Of a stretch of 41,491 nucleotides of DNA, positions 22,901 to 32,015 are shown in pieces. The stretch is from contig JAFYUH010000024.1 of NCBI GenBank assembly GCA_017549605.1, forward strand, positions 1-41,491, given 5' to 3'. Positions within the stretch are counted from its first letter, which is position 1. Every line of letters begins with the position of its first letter. A model generated the notes under the pieces. The model was not told where the DNA came from and searched no databases. It worked only from the letters and a program-made list of their open reading frames with translations. Source of the DNA: Bacteroidales bacterium. Its GTDB lineage: Bacteria; Bacteroidota; Bacteroidia; Bacteroidales; F082. The position numbers were made by a program, and so were the translations under genes.

Positions 22901-24277
22901 TTATCTGTTGAATGTCAATCTCTTACCTCTGTAATCTTCTTTGAAATTGCCGTTGTGATATACTAATTCGCCATTTACGAAAGTGTGTGTTACGCTGCAG
23001 CTGAGCTTCATGCCTTCGTAGGCAGTCCATCCGCATTTGTAATATACATTCTCGTTGCTGATGGTCTGCTCTTTTTTAGGGTCTATCAATACCAAATCGG
23101 CATAGTATCCTTCTCTGATATAACCTCTCTTGTTGATTCTGAATAATGTAGCAGGATTATGAGACAGAAGTTCCACTACTTTTTCTATTGATAAATGCTG
23201 TTGACTGTTGACTGTTGACTGTTGTCCTTTTAATGCGAGTTCTAATGCTCCTAACAAAAGATGCTGCACTGATGTTCCTCCAGAAGGTGCTGTGAAATAT
23301 GGCTTGTTTTTCTCTTCTAAAGTATGAGGTGCGTGGTCTGTCGCCAAGATGTCAATGCGATTGTCAATACATCCTTGTATCAAAGCTAATTTGTCGCTTT
23401 CGGTCTTGACAGCAGGGTTGCATTTAAGCAATGTCTTTTTATTTGCATAGTCTCTGTCGTCGAAGAGAAGGTAATGTAAACATGTTTCAGCTGTTATCTT
23501 CTTGTCTTTCAAAGGAATATTGTTGCTGAATAATTCTATTTCCTTTGCTGTTGAAAGGTGGAGGATATGTAGCTGTGTTCCGAATTTTGAAGCGAGTTCA
23601 GCTGCGTATGATGATGTCTTGTAGCAAGCTTCTGCGCTTCGGACGAGTGGGTGTATCGATGCTGGAGCATCATCGCCATATTTAGCTTTGAAGATTTCGA
23701 TGTTGTTGCGGATGATGGCTTCGTCTTCGCAGTGTGTGGCTACGAGACAAGGAGCTTCTTTGAAGAGTATTTCTAATGTTGACTCGTTGTTAACCAACAT
23801 GTTTCCTGTACTTGAACCCATGAATGCCTTGATGCCGCAGATGTTCTTTGGATCTGTTTTCAAGACTTCTTCGATGTTGTCGTTGGAAACGCCCATATAG
23901 AAAGAATAGTTGGCCATTGACTTCTCGGCAGCTATGTCGTATTTGTCTTGCAACAACTGCTGTGTCAAAGTGTTAGGCACGGTGTTAGGCATATCCATAA
24001 ATGATGTCACGCCACCGGCAACAGCAGCGCGGCTTTCTGAAGCGATGTCGCCTTTGTGTGTCAAGCCTGGATCTCTGAAATGCACTTGGTCGTCGATGGC
24101 TCCAGGAAGAAGTAAGAGTCCTTCTGCATTAATGACTTCGTAACCAACAAAATCAGCGTCTGCATCAGCAGCCTGTGTCGGTATTATTTTTTCTATTGTA
24201 TCGCCTGAAATGACAACACTTGCCATGAAGGATTTGCCTTCGTTGACAAGTGTTGCGTTTTTAATTATGTAGTTCAT
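22901..24277 (-). CDS. pyrC: dihydroorotase (class I-type amidohydrolase)
   Basis: Cyclises N-carbamoyl-aspartate to dihydroorotate in pyrimidine synthesis; 458 residues. Barrel motifs are present: VHFRDPGLTHKGD near residue 65, KAFMGSSTGN with the Lys that is carboxylated in relatives, ATHCEDE, LHILHLST and ATDHAPH with the catalytic Asp. The first metal motif reads DQVHF instead of the usual HVHF, so one of the two His ligands is Gln. A short in-frame insertion (GQQSTVNSQQH, from a family A array at 23198-23227) lies in a loop after the last conserved barrel helix. The start overlaps the stop of the upstream glycosyltransferase (ATGA). Given the ligand change, an allantoinase-like or other amidohydrolase role cannot be excluded. 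Confidence 0.85.
   Translation of the reverse strand: MNYIIKNATLVNEGKSFMASVVISGDTIEKIIPTQAADADADFVGYEVINAEGLLLLPGAIDDQVHFRDPGLTHKGDIASESRAAVAGGVTSFMDMPNTVPNTLTQQLLQDKYDIAAEKSMANYSFYMGVSNDNIEEVLKTDPKNICGIKAFMGSSTGNMLVNNESTLEILFKEAPCLVATHCEDEAIIRNNIEIFKAKYGDDAPASIHPLVRSAEACYKTSSYAAELASKFGTQLHILHLSTAKEIELFSNNIPLKDKKITAETCLHYLLFDDRDYANKKTLLKCNPAVKTESDKLALIQGCIDNRIDILATDHAPHTLEEKNKPYFTAPSGGTSVQHLLLGALELALKGQQSTVNSQQHLSIEKVVELLSHNPATLFRINKRGYIREGYYADLVLIDPKKEQTISNENVYYKCGWTAYEGMKLSCSVTHTFVNGELVYHNGNFKEDYRGKRLTFNR
23198..23227. repeat. Family A array inside the dihydroorotase gene
   Basis: Four WCTGTTG heptamers are in frame and code for Gln/Ser/Thr/Val/Asn residues between the helix GALELALK and LSIEKVVELL, a surface loop in homologues. 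Confidence 0.88.
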
Positions 24278-25014
24278 ATTTTTTTAGGTTTAATTTTTCC
24301 AATCATTCCTCTCCATCTTAAATTGATTACGCCGAAGATAGCTTCTTTGAAAATGCCGCCCGACATCTTTGATGTTCCTTCAGCTCTGTCAGTGAAGATG
24401 ATAGGCACTTCTTTGACGTTGAATCCGAGTTTCCATGCTGTGTATTTCATCTCGATCTGGAAGGCGTAACCGATGAATTTAATCTTGTCTAAATCGATGG
24501 TTTGCAGTACTTTTCTTGTATAGCATACGAAACCAGCGGTTGTGTCTCTTGTCTTCATTCTTGTAATGAAACGCACGTATGCTGATGCGTAATAAGACAT
24601 TAACACGCGGCCCATTGGCCAGTTGACGACATTGACGCCGGTGATGTATCGAGAACCGATAGACAAGTCTGCGCCTTGGTTGGCACATGCGTCATGTAAT
24701 TTGATAAGGTCGTCAGGGTTGTGAGAGAAGTCGGCATCCATTTCATAGATGTATTGATAGTCACGAGCTAAAGCCCATTTGAATCCATGGATGTATGCTG
24801 TGCCGAGACCTAACTTGCCTTTTCTTTCTTCAATGAAAAGACGTTCAGGAAATTCTTGCATCAATCTTTTGACGATGTCTGCAGTTCCGTCAGGACTGTT
24901 GTCTTCAATGATAAGAATGTCAAAAGACATCGGCATCTGGAAAACATATCGGATGATTTTCTCAATGTTTTCCTTCTCGTTATATGTCGGTATTATTACA
25001 AGATTTTCTGACAT
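24274..25014 (-). CDS. polyprenol monophosphomannose synthase (GT2 family)
   Basis: A 246-residue family 2 glycosyltransferase without membrane segments, similar to the soluble form of dolichol-phosphate mannose synthase. The nucleotide-sugar motifs are PTYNEKENI at 8-16, IIEDNSPDGTAD near residue 36 and the metal-binding DAD in YEMDADFSHNP. The C-terminal SRYITGVNVVNWPMGR and RAEGTSKMSGG motifs fit Dpm1-like enzymes. The product would be polyprenyl-phosphate-mannose for protein or lipid glycosylation. It is the first gene after the promoter box at 25059-25066 and overlaps dihydroorotase by 4 bp. Confidence 0.88.
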   Translation of the reverse strand: MSENLVIIPTYNEKENIEKIIRYVFQMPMSFDILIIEDNSPDGTADIVKRLMQEFPERLFIEERKGKLGLGTAYIHGFKWALARDYQYIYEMDADFSHNPDDLIKLHDACANQGADLSIGSRYITGVNVVNWPMGRVLMSYYASAYVRFITRMKTRDTTAGFVCYTRKVLQTIDLDKIKFIGYAFQIEMKYTAWKLGFNVKEVPIIFTDRAEGTSKMSGGIFKEAIFGVINLRWRGMIGKIKPKKI

Positions 25015-25058
25015 AAAAATCTGATTTTTTTCTGTTTATGTTTTAATTATTAAAAACA

Positions 25059-25066
25059 CAAATTTA
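25059..25066 (-). promoter_or_regulatory. -7 promoter box for the glycosyltransferase unit
   Basis: The minus strand reads TAAATTTG 45 bp upstream of the start. TTTG on the minus strand at 25082-25085 is a possible -33 element, although the 15-nt spacing is short. Confidence 0.55.
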
Positions 25067-25118
25067 ATAAATATTGCTTATCAAAATTACACTTTTGATA
25101 AAATAAAAATGTGAATGC

Positions 25119-27584
25119 TTATTCTTGATAATAAATGCGTTTCACGCGTTGTGAAATACTTGTCAATATTTCATAAGGTATTGTGTTGCATGCTTCTGCA
25201 ATTCTTTCAACAGGATAATCTTCGTTGAACAGGATTGCGGTGTCGTCTTCCTTGCATTCGATTCCTGTCAGGTCGATCATGCACATGTCCATGCAGATGT
25301 TGCCTATGATAGGAGCTGCTTTTCCATTGACGTAGAAACAGGCGTTGCCGTTGCCGAGTTCTCTCTTGAGACCGTCGGCGTAACCGATAGGAACGACGCC
25401 GATGCGTGACTTCTTCTCGATCTTGCCTTTTCTGCTGTAACCTATTGTCTCGCCGACTTCGTATTCCTTGATTTGTACGATAGTTGTTTTCAAAGAGACG
25501 ACGGTGTGGAGTTTGCCTCTGTCTTCTTCGCAAGGCGCGATGCCGTAGATGCCGATGCCTAATCTTACCATATCGTATTGGTAGTCAGTGAAACGGCTTA
25601 TGCCGGCGCTGTTAAGTATATGTCTTAGTATTTTGTAAGGCAATGCCTCTGCGATCTTAGAACTCATCTCTTCAAAATTATTTATCTGTTTCATCGTGAA
25701 GTCGTTGAATTCTTGACTGTCGCTGCCAGCAAGATGTGAGAACACGCTTTTGACAACGATTTTGTCGTTTGATTTGATTCTCTCCAAAAGTTCGTCGATG
25801 TCTTCTGGCAAGAATCCAAGTCGGTGCATTCCAGTGTCAAGCTTGATGTGAATTCCGATAGGAGAGGTTAGTGCTACGTCTAGATTATCTATCGCTTCTT
25901 CCAGCAGGCTCAGACTTCTGAAACTGTAAATGTCTGGTTCTAAGTTGTTCTTGATGATACTTTCAAAAGTGTTTATTTCAGGAGTCATCACGACGATAGG
26001 AATGTCGATGCCTTTACGTCTTAACTCTATGCCTTCGTCGGCGTATGCTACTGTGAGATAGTCGGCATGATGGAACTTGACGGCGTTTGATACTTCAAAG
26101 TTGCCGCTTCCGTAGGCGAAGGCTTTTACCATGACCATCAACTTGGTGTCGCTCTTTAACTTGGAGCGATAGTAGTTCATGTTCTTTACCAAGTTGTTGA
26201 GGTTTATCTCAAGAATGGTCTCGTGAGCTTTTTCCTGTAAGATTTTACTTATCTTTTCGAAGCCGAATTCACGTGCTCCTTTGATGAGTATCATCTGGTT
26301 GTGGAAAGTCTCTATCTGATGTCTGGCTAAGAATTCTTTTACGTCGCGGTAGAAGACTTTTTCTATGTCGAATTTCTCTCCTTGACGCATTATTGCATCG
26401 CCGATTCCTATGATGAAATCAACGCCTTTGTTCTTAATCAGCTGCGCTATCTTCTCGTATAAATCTTCTTCTTTTAATTCACTTTGTAAAATGTCGGATA
26501 AGATGACGACACGCTTTTTTCCATGATGATGCTGATTCATGAAATTGAGCGCTATTGTGAGTGCGTTGATGTCGGAGTTGTAACTGTCGTTGATTATTTC
26601 GCAGTTGTTGATGCCCGATTTCAGTTCCATGCGCATCGCAATAGGGGAGAGATGTGCCATCTTTTTCTCGATGATATCTTCTGGAATGTTGAATTTCAAT
26701 GCTGTGAGCCAGCAGTGTATTGCATTCTCGATAGATGCGTCATCTGTGAAAGGGATGCTTATTTTGAGATTCTGAGATGCAGATATTTCGGTGTGATTGT
26801 CTTTTTTCTCAATGGAATGAATGAAAACGTCAGCAGTCTTGTCTTTTCTGCTCCATGTGAAGGTCTTGATGTTTAACTTGCTGACGGCATCTCTTATTTC
26901 CTTATGGTCGAGACAATATATTAATGTGTCTACATTGTGAAAAAGTTTTAGCTTTTCCTCGACCTTGCTGTTTATATTGTCGAAGGCTTTTCCGTGGGCT
27001 TCGCCTATGTTGGTGAAGATGCCTATAGTAGGTTTGATTATCTCCTTCAGGTTTTGCATTTCTTCAGGACGTGATATTCCTGCTTCAAAGAATCCGATCT
27101 GATGTGTTTCATTTAGTTGCCATACTGATACAGGCACGCCTATCTGTGAGTTGTAGCTTTTAGGGCTTCTGATGGTTGATGCTTCAGTGCTGAAAATCTG
27201 ATAAAGCCATTCCTTGACTATTGTCTTGCCGTTGCTGCCTGTTATGCCTACTATTGGGATATTGAAGTTGTCGCGATGTGCTGCGGCTATTTTCTGAAGT
27301 GATTTTAAGGTGTTTGAAACCAAGATGAAAACGGCATCATTGTAGATGCTGCTGTTGTCTGGCAATTCTTCTACGACGAAGGCTCTTACTCCTTTGCCGT
27401 ATAATTCATGTATGTATTTGCTGCCGTTGTTGCGCTTGCTCTTGAGAGCGAAGAACAATGTGTTTTCTGGTATGACAAGCATTCTGCTATCAAATAATAA
27501 ATCCTTGATAACAAGACTGTTTTCGTTGTTGCCTATAAGTCTGCCTTCTGTTATTGATGCTATTTTATCAATGGTATAATTCAT
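25119..27584 (-). CDS. bifunctional MurF ligase / alanine racemase
   Basis: Fusion that both makes and uses D-alanine for peptidoglycan, characteristic of Bacteroidota. The N-terminal MurF part (residues 1 to about 455) adds D-Ala-D-Ala to UDP-MurNAc-tripeptide and shows ATP-binding GSNGKT at 116-121 and the FEAGISRPEEM motif. The C-terminal alanine racemase part (about 456-821) has the PLP lysine in VMVKAFAYGSGN and the GYADGLKR motif. The usual KANAYGHG has changed to KAFAYGSG, but the Lys is kept. The ATG at 27584 is chosen because it gives the normal MurF N-terminus (MNYTIDKIA) and because the TAnnTTTG box at 27589-27596 overlaps any longer reading. The message may be almost leaderless. 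Confidence 0.95.
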   Translation of the reverse strand: MNYTIDKIASITEGRLIGNNENSLVIKDLLFDSRMLVIPENTLFFALKSKRNNGSKYIHELYGKGVRAFVVEELPDNSSIYNDAVFILVSNTLKSLQKIAAAHRDNFNIPIVGITGSNGKTIVKEWLYQIFSTEASTIRSPKSYNSQIGVPVSVWQLNETHQIGFFEAGISRPEEMQNLKEIIKPTIGIFTNIGEAHGKAFDNINSKVEEKLKLFHNVDTLIYCLDHKEIRDAVSKLNIKTFTWSRKDKTADVFIHSIEKKDNHTEISASQNLKISIPFTDDASIENAIHCWLTALKFNIPEDIIEKKMAHLSPIAMRMELKSGINNCEIINDSYNSDINALTIALNFMNQHHHGKKRVVILSDILQSELKEEDLYEKIAQLIKNKGVDFIIGIGDAIMRQGEKFDIEKVFYRDVKEFLARHQIETFHNQMILIKGAREFGFEKISKILQEKAHETILEINLNNLVKNMNYYRSKLKSDTKLMVMVKAFAYGSGNFEVSNAVKFHHADYLTVAYADEGIELRRKGIDIPIVVMTPEINTFESIIKNNLEPDIYSFRSLSLLEEAIDNLDVALTSPIGIHIKLDTGMHRLGFLPEDIDELLERIKSNDKIVVKSVFSHLAGSDSQEFNDFTMKQINNFEEMSSKIAEALPYKILRHILNSAGISRFTDYQYDMVRLGIGIYGIAPCEEDRGKLHTVVSLKTTIVQIKEYEVGETIGYSRKGKIEKKSRIGVVPIGYADGLKRELGNGNACFYVNGKAAPIIGNICMDMCMIDLTGIECKEDDTAILFNEDYPVERIAEACNTIPYEILTSISQRVKRIYYQE

Positions 27585-27588
27585 ACGG

Positions 27589-27596
27589 CAAACATA
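27589..27596 (-). promoter_or_regulatory. -7 promoter box for murF-alr, start-proximal
   Basis: The minus strand reads TATGTTTG with its last base only 5 bp from the ATG at 27584, so the transcript start would be at or next to the start codon. A family D array begins about 10 bp upstream. Confidence 0.65.
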
Positions 27597-27606
27597 CATA
27601 AAATTT

Positions 27607-27693
27607 TAAGAATACAGAACTTTAAAAACTCAAAACCTCAAAACTTTTAATAGTTTCTGAGGTTCTGAATTTCTGGTTTTTTAAGATTCTGAA
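27607..27693. repeat. Family D inverted arrays between pdxA and murF-alr
   Basis: Units CAGAACTT/AAAACTC/AAAACCTC (27607-27650) are followed by TTCTGAGG/TTCTGAAT/TTCTGG units of opposite polarity (27653-27693). The pair forms an imperfect hairpin after pdxA. Confidence 0.82.
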
Positions 27694-27697
27694 AAAA

Positions 27698-28714
27698 CTA
27701 ACAGTTTCTATTTTTCAGTATGTCGATTGCGAGGTATATTGCGTGACGGAATGAATCTGGATCAGCGATGTTTTTATTTGCGATGTCGTAGCCTGTTCCG
27801 TGGTCTGGCGCGGTTCTTACTACAGGAAGGCCTGCTGTGAAGTTGACGCCGCCGTCAACGGCCAATATCTTGAAAGATATCATGGCCTGGTCGTGGAACA
27901 TACATAAGACTCCGTCGTATTTTGTCCATGCTGCTGAGCCGAAGAATCCGTCTGCAGAGAACGGACCGAAAACCAATTGGTCTTTCTCCTTGGCTTCTTT
28001 GATTGCAGGTATGATGGTCTCGAGTTCTTCTTTGCCGTAGAGTCCGCCGTCGCCGATGTGAGGGTTGAGTCCCATGACGGCGATGCGTGGATATTTGATT
28101 CCGAAGTCTTGTTGCAAAGTCTTGACGAATACGTCAAGCTTGTCTGTTATAAGCTCTTTGGTGATGGCGTCAGGTGTTTCTCTTAATGAAATGTGGTTGG
28201 TCACGCTTCCGATGATAAGCTTGCTGGAGACCATTAACATAAGAGGTGTGCAGTCCTGATATAAAGTGCTTATATATTTTTTCTGGCTTGAGAAATGGAA
28301 CTGCTCGGATTGTATGCTCTTCTTATTTACAGGAGCTGTTACCAATGCGTCGATGTTGCCTTTGTGCAAGTCATCGACAGCTAGCTTGAGTGCGTCGAAG
28401 GCTGCTTTGCCAGCGGTGTCTGTTGCGATGCCTGGTTCTATCTTAAGTTCTTCATCGGTGTGGTTGATGAAGTTGATTCTTCCGGCCTGCGCCTGATGTG
28501 CGTCTCGAATCAAAGAATACGAAAGCTCTTCCATGTTGAAGTTTTTCTTGTAATAAGAGAAAACTTTCGACTGCCCATATACGATAGGAATGAATGAATC
28601 AAAAATTCTACTGTCGCAAAGAGTTTTCAGGATAATCTCATAACCAATGCCATTGATGTCACCTTGAGTGATTCCTATAATGGGCAATTTTTTGGAGTCT
28701 TTCTGTATTTGCAT
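27698..28714 (-). CDS. pdxA: 4-hydroxythreonine-4-phosphate dehydrogenase PdxA
   Basis: Enzyme of the DXP-dependent vitamin B6 pathway that oxidises 4-phosphohydroxy-L-threonine; 338 residues. Conserved parts: GITQGDINGIGYEI at the N-terminus, the substrate/metal His in SVTNHISLRE, the NPHIGDGGLYGKEE segment and the metal site CMFHDQAMISFK. The ATG at 28714 (MQIQKDSKK) is preferred because the longer reading to 28741 runs into the promoter box at 28739-28746. Confidence 0.95.
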   Translation of the reverse strand: MQIQKDSKKLPIIGITQGDINGIGYEIILKTLCDSRIFDSFIPIVYGQSKVFSYYKKNFNMEELSYSLIRDAHQAQAGRINFINHTDEELKIEPGIATDTAGKAAFDALKLAVDDLHKGNIDALVTAPVNKKSIQSEQFHFSSQKKYISTLYQDCTPLMLMVSSKLIIGSVTNHISLRETPDAITKELITDKLDVFVKTLQQDFGIKYPRIAVMGLNPHIGDGGLYGKEELETIIPAIKEAKEKDQLVFGPFSADGFFGSAAWTKYDGVLCMFHDQAMISFKILAVDGGVNFTAGLPVVRTAPDHGTGYDIANKNIADPDSFRHAIYLAIDILKNRNC

Positions 28715-28738
28715 AGTACAATACTTTTTGAGAGACAC

Positions 28739-28746
28739 CAAAGGTA
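28739..28746 (-). promoter_or_regulatory. -7 promoter box for pdxA
   Basis: The minus strand reads TACCTTTG, a match to TAnnTTTG, 25 bp upstream of the chosen pdxA start. Confidence 0.6.
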
Positions 28747-28795
28747 TAGTAAAAAAAATAAAAAATCAAGAATTATTTTATTTTTAGCATTGTTT

Positions 28796-30034
28796 TTATA
28801 ATCCTTTATAAATCATAAGGTTGATGTTCTTATTGTCGAAAATTTCGTTTGCAACGCTAAGAATATCATCGGCTTTCAGATTCCTTATTTTTCTAACTGT
28901 TTCTGATAAAGGTTCTATTGTTTCTTGAGAGAAACCGGCGCGTGTCATAGACAAGAGTTCTCCTAAACCTGATTCGCAGCTGAGTGCCAATTGACCGACC
29001 AACTGATTCTTGGCATTGGATAGCTGAATTGTTCCGAGTTTGTTGTCCTTTAGTTTATTTAATTCCTTAAAGACTAAATCTACGGCTTTGTCAAGAGAAT
29101 GAGGGTCTACACCCATATATATCGAGAAGTTTCCTGTGTCGGAATAAGCGTTGTATTGTGATTCGATGGTGTATGCGAATCCGTATTTCTCTCTGATATT
29201 AAGGTTTAGTCGAGAGTTCATGCCTGGTCCGCCTAATATGTTGTTCAGCAATACCATCGGCATTTTAAGAGGACTGTCGATATGATATGCGATGCCGCCT
29301 ATGATGCAGTGAGACAGATGGTTGTTTCTTTCTTCTATCTTGGTGAAACTTGGCAGGCCTTCGAATTTGTTTCTGTGGCATTCTGTGGCTGTTTGCTGGT
29401 AATCACCGAAATAGGATATGATCTTGTTTTTGAATTTTGTAAAAGGAATATCGCCTATTGTCGCGACGACCATTTTACTTGTTGAATAATTATTCTTTAG
29501 GAAACGGCATAAGTCGTTACGGGTGTAGTTGCTGACTAAATCAGTTGTTCCCAATATGTTACGGCCCATCTCGTGACCTTTGTAGAGGTTGTTCTCGAAT
29601 TCGTCGTAAATCTCTTCTGCCGGAGTGTCGCGGTAAGAGTTTATTTCGTCTATTATGACTTCTTTTTCTTTCTCTACCTCATTGGCAGGATAGGTGCTGT
29701 TGAAAGCGACGTCTGCGATAAGCTCGATCGCTTTGTTGTAATGTTCTTTCAGGAAAGAAGCGTGGATGCAGGTTTCTTCTTTGGTTGTGTAAGCGTTAAG
29801 CTCACCACCTACATTTTCGAGACAACTCAGTACGTGGTAAGCTTTACGCTTTTTAGTTCCTTTGAATAACATATGCTCGATGAAATGAGCCAGACCGTTT
29901 TCGTTGTCAAGTTCATCGCGCATGCCTGTGTTTACCATAAGCGCAATATGTGCAATGGCACCAGGTCTATGTTTGTGAAGTATTTTTATACCATTAGGTA
30001 ATATATGTTCGGAAATGATACCTTCTTCAGACAT
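28796..30034 (-). CDS. M16 family zinc metallopeptidase
   Basis: Pitrilysin/processing-peptidase type protease of 412 residues. The inverted zinc motif HFIEH (HxxEH) is near residue 47 in NGLAHFIEHMLFKGTKKR, and the third ligand Glu lies in the EVEKEKEVIIDEI helix about 75 residues later. The second M16 domain follows, including the FAYTIESQYNAY stretch. As a single-unit M16B member it would work as a dimer or with an unseen partner. It has no signal peptide, so it is probably cytoplasmic. It lies 29 bp downstream of the lipoprotein gene at 30064 and may be co-transcribed with it. Confidence 0.92.
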   Translation of the reverse strand: MSEEGIISEHILPNGIKILHKHRPGAIAHIALMVNTGMRDELDNENGLAHFIEHMLFKGTKKRKAYHVLSCLENVGGELNAYTTKEETCIHASFLKEHYNKAIELIADVAFNSTYPANEVEKEKEVIIDEINSYRDTPAEEIYDEFENNLYKGHEMGRNILGTTDLVSNYTRNDLCRFLKNNYSTSKMVVATIGDIPFTKFKNKIISYFGDYQQTATECHRNKFEGLPSFTKIEERNNHLSHCIIGGIAYHIDSPLKMPMVLLNNILGGPGMNSRLNLNIREKYGFAYTIESQYNAYSDTGNFSIYMGVDPHSLDKAVDLVFKELNKLKDNKLGTIQLSNAKNQLVGQLALSCESGLGELLSMTRAGFSQETIEPLSETVRKIRNLKADDILSVANEIFDNKNINLMIYKGL

Positions 30035-30063
30035 ATTGGTTTATAGGTTTTTAGTTTAGGCCC

Positions 30064-31116
30064 TTATTTCATCCAAATGTCGAAAGGATTGCCGCCTTTT
30101 GCAGTTGGAGCTTCGCTTCTGCCAGATAACCAGTTATTTTTTTCTGCGAGTCCGTCATAGTCTTTCAACACTCTGAATGAATGTTTTGCATACATATTTG
30201 GGTTGCCGCTAGTTTCAAGCAACACGACTGCTGTGTGGAAGTCTTCGATACCAGCACTGGTTTTCTTGCCACTGAAGATGAAAGATTGTTGTGCGTAATA
30301 ACCTTGTACATAACCGTCTACTACATAGTAACATGTGAAGTAGTTGTCGTTACCTGTTATCTTAACGCCATATTGGATTTCTTCTACGTATTTATTTGCC
30401 AATGAGTCGTATTGTTTTCCGTAGAATGTCATCTCTTTGTTGATATATGAGAAGCCAAGGTAACGATCTGAATAGAATTGCAATGAGTCTGGTTTCTCTG
30501 CGTATGATTCATATATAAGGGCATGAGGAGCTGAGACATATTCACCTTTCATATCAGGAGGATTTGAACCTGAATAAACAGGAAGGTGTTTGGTTACATC
30601 TTCATATATCTCTGTAGGAAGTACGTAATTAGGGAGTTTGTGCACTAAGTTGTCTTCGTCTTTTTTTGATAACTCACCTTTATAGTAACCTTCAATATCG
30701 TTGCTGTATTGGTCTGTACACTTGATATCTATTGAGTAACCATCTGAAGATCTGTTTATTACCAATTTTCCAGTTTTTATGTAGCCGTTGTCGAAGTTGC
30801 CGTTTTCGTTATATCCCAAAATCCATTTGCCTTCAATATTGTTGAAGGTTGTGCTAGGAAGGCTTTCAGCTTGTGGTGATACGAGAGAGAAGATTAGGAA
30901 GTTTTCGCCTTTTTCATCGTAAAGACGTAAGTCTAAATTGAAACCGTTTTCTGTTTCTCCGTTGTTGATGATGACGCCAGATATGATTTCGTAAGTGTTA
31001 TCTCCAATGGTGAAGTAGTTTTTTGGTTTGTTGTTTCTACCCCAGCATGATGCGAAGAATATAATAACCAAGATTAATGAACTGATTTTGATTAAGTTTG
31101 AAGCTAGTGTTTTCAT
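30064..31116 (-). CDS. hypothetical lipoprotein
   Basis: I do not recognise this 350-residue protein. It has a lipoprotein signal with lipobox FFASC near residue 24, then charged residues (WGRNNKPKNYF) and a body rich in Tyr, Asn, Asp and Gly with alternating strands. Parts of the two halves look alike (the NYFTIGDNTYEI start and later ITGNDNYFTCYYV), which may point to a repeated beta-sandwich. Such lipoproteins are usually surface or periplasmic. A promoter box at 31133-31140 precedes it and the M16 peptidase follows. Confidence 0.75.
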   Translation of the reverse strand: MKTLASNLIKISSLILVIIFFASCWGRNNKPKNYFTIGDNTYEIISGVIINNGETENGFNLDLRLYDEKGENFLIFSLVSPQAESLPSTTFNNIEGKWILGYNENGNFDNGYIKTGKLVINRSSDGYSIDIKCTDQYSNDIEGYYKGELSKKDEDNLVHKLPNYVLPTEIYEDVTKHLPVYSGSNPPDMKGEYVSAPHALIYESYAEKPDSLQFYSDRYLGFSYINKEMTFYGKQYDSLANKYVEEIQYGVKITGNDNYFTCYYVVDGYVQGYYAQQSFIFSGKKTSAGIEDFHTAVVLLETSGNPNMYAKHSFRVLKDYDGLAEKNNWLSGRSEAPTAKGGNPFDIWMK

Positions 31117-31132
31117 ATTCTAAATATTTTTG

Positions 31133-31140
31133 CAAAGTTA
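31133..31140 (-). promoter_or_regulatory. -7 promoter box for the 30064-31116 lipoprotein
   Basis: The minus strand reads TAACTTTG 17 bp upstream of the ATG. Confidence 0.65.
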
Positions 31141-31217
31141 AGAAAATATTTTTTTTGAGGACTGGTTTTTGGCATAAATAAATTGCTGTATAATAACATA
31201 AATTGCAAAACGTTTAT

Positions 31218-31225
31218 TATATTTG
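31218..31225 (+). promoter_or_regulatory. -7 promoter box for the 31246 barrel gene
   Basis: TATATTTG lies 20 bp upstream of the ATG at 31246. Confidence 0.65.
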
Positions 31226-31245
31226 CAATTCATAAATTTTTAAAG

Positions 31246-32013
31246 ATGAAACTAAGATTATTTTCCTTTTTATTGTTGGTGGTATTCCCTTTTATTGCAG
31301 AAGCACAGAAAGATATAAGGAAAGAGTGTGTGCCAACAACGATGTTTAGCGCGACATATTCTTATCAGTTTCCCGGAGCTGATACGAAAGTTTTGTATGG
31401 CAACAATTCAACCATAGGACCAAGCATCGTTTATAAAACCGATAAAAACTGGATGTGGACTGCCAATGCTAACTTTATTTTTGGAGAGAAGATAAGAGCG
31501 TCTCGAGAAGATATATTAGGTATCATCTTGGATAATAGCGGTGAGCTTATTACTGGCGACGGTATCTGGGGCAGCTATGCGATGTTCCAACGCGGTTATC
31601 ATATTCAAGCTAAAGTGGGCAAGATATTTAATGTTTGCGCTCCTAATCCAAACTGCGGCTTCTTCATCAATGGCGGTTTGGGTTATCTCTTGAACAGAAT
31701 AAGAATAGAGTTCTCATCATATGCTTCAACTCCTCCAAACCTTGACGACGATTATCGTTATGGCTATGACAGAATGCGTGGCGGTTTCGCTTATTCAGGA
31801 GAGATCGGATATATGTATATGAGTAACTCGAGAGTGTTGAACTTCTCTGTCTCTCTTGAATTCACTCAGGCTCATACCAAACCATTACGTCAGTGGGATT
31901 TCAACCTCATGGGTCCAGACCTTAAGACTTATCTCGACAGATATATGGGAATACGCTTTTCCCTTTATATCCCTACATATAAAAGAATGCCTGCTGAATA
32001 TTATTACTATTGA
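31246..32013 (+). CDS. putative outer membrane beta-barrel protein
   Basis: A 255-residue exported protein with a signal peptide (residues 1-20, IAEAQ). Strand-rich sequence with many aromatics follows, including a glycine-rich GFFINGGLGYLLNRIRI segment and an ending in YYY. It looks like a small 8-10-strand barrel. I cannot assign a family or function. The start at 31246 is set by the signal peptide; the longer reading from 31183 would include the promoter box. WaaA begins 2 bp after the stop, suggesting co-transcription and perhaps a role in the lipopolysaccharide-bearing outer membrane. Confidence 0.75.
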   Translation: MKLRLFSFLLLVVFPFIAEAQKDIRKECVPTTMFSATYSYQFPGADTKVLYGNNSTIGPSIVYKTDKNWMWTANANFIFGEKIRASREDILGIILDNSGELITGDGIWGSYAMFQRGYHIQAKVGKIFNVCAPNPNCGFFINGGLGYLLNRIRIEFSSYASTPPNLDDDYRYGYDRMRGGFAYSGEIGYMYMSNSRVLNFSVSLEFTQAHTKPLRQWDFNLMGPDLKTYLDRYMGIRFSLYIPTYKRMPAEYYYY

Positions 32014-32015
32014 TC

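Noticed and set aside
25207..25533. Arg-rich reading frame within murF-alr, and many similar overlapping frames elsewhere
   Set aside because: These are shadows of strongly supported genes in another frame and have no family features.
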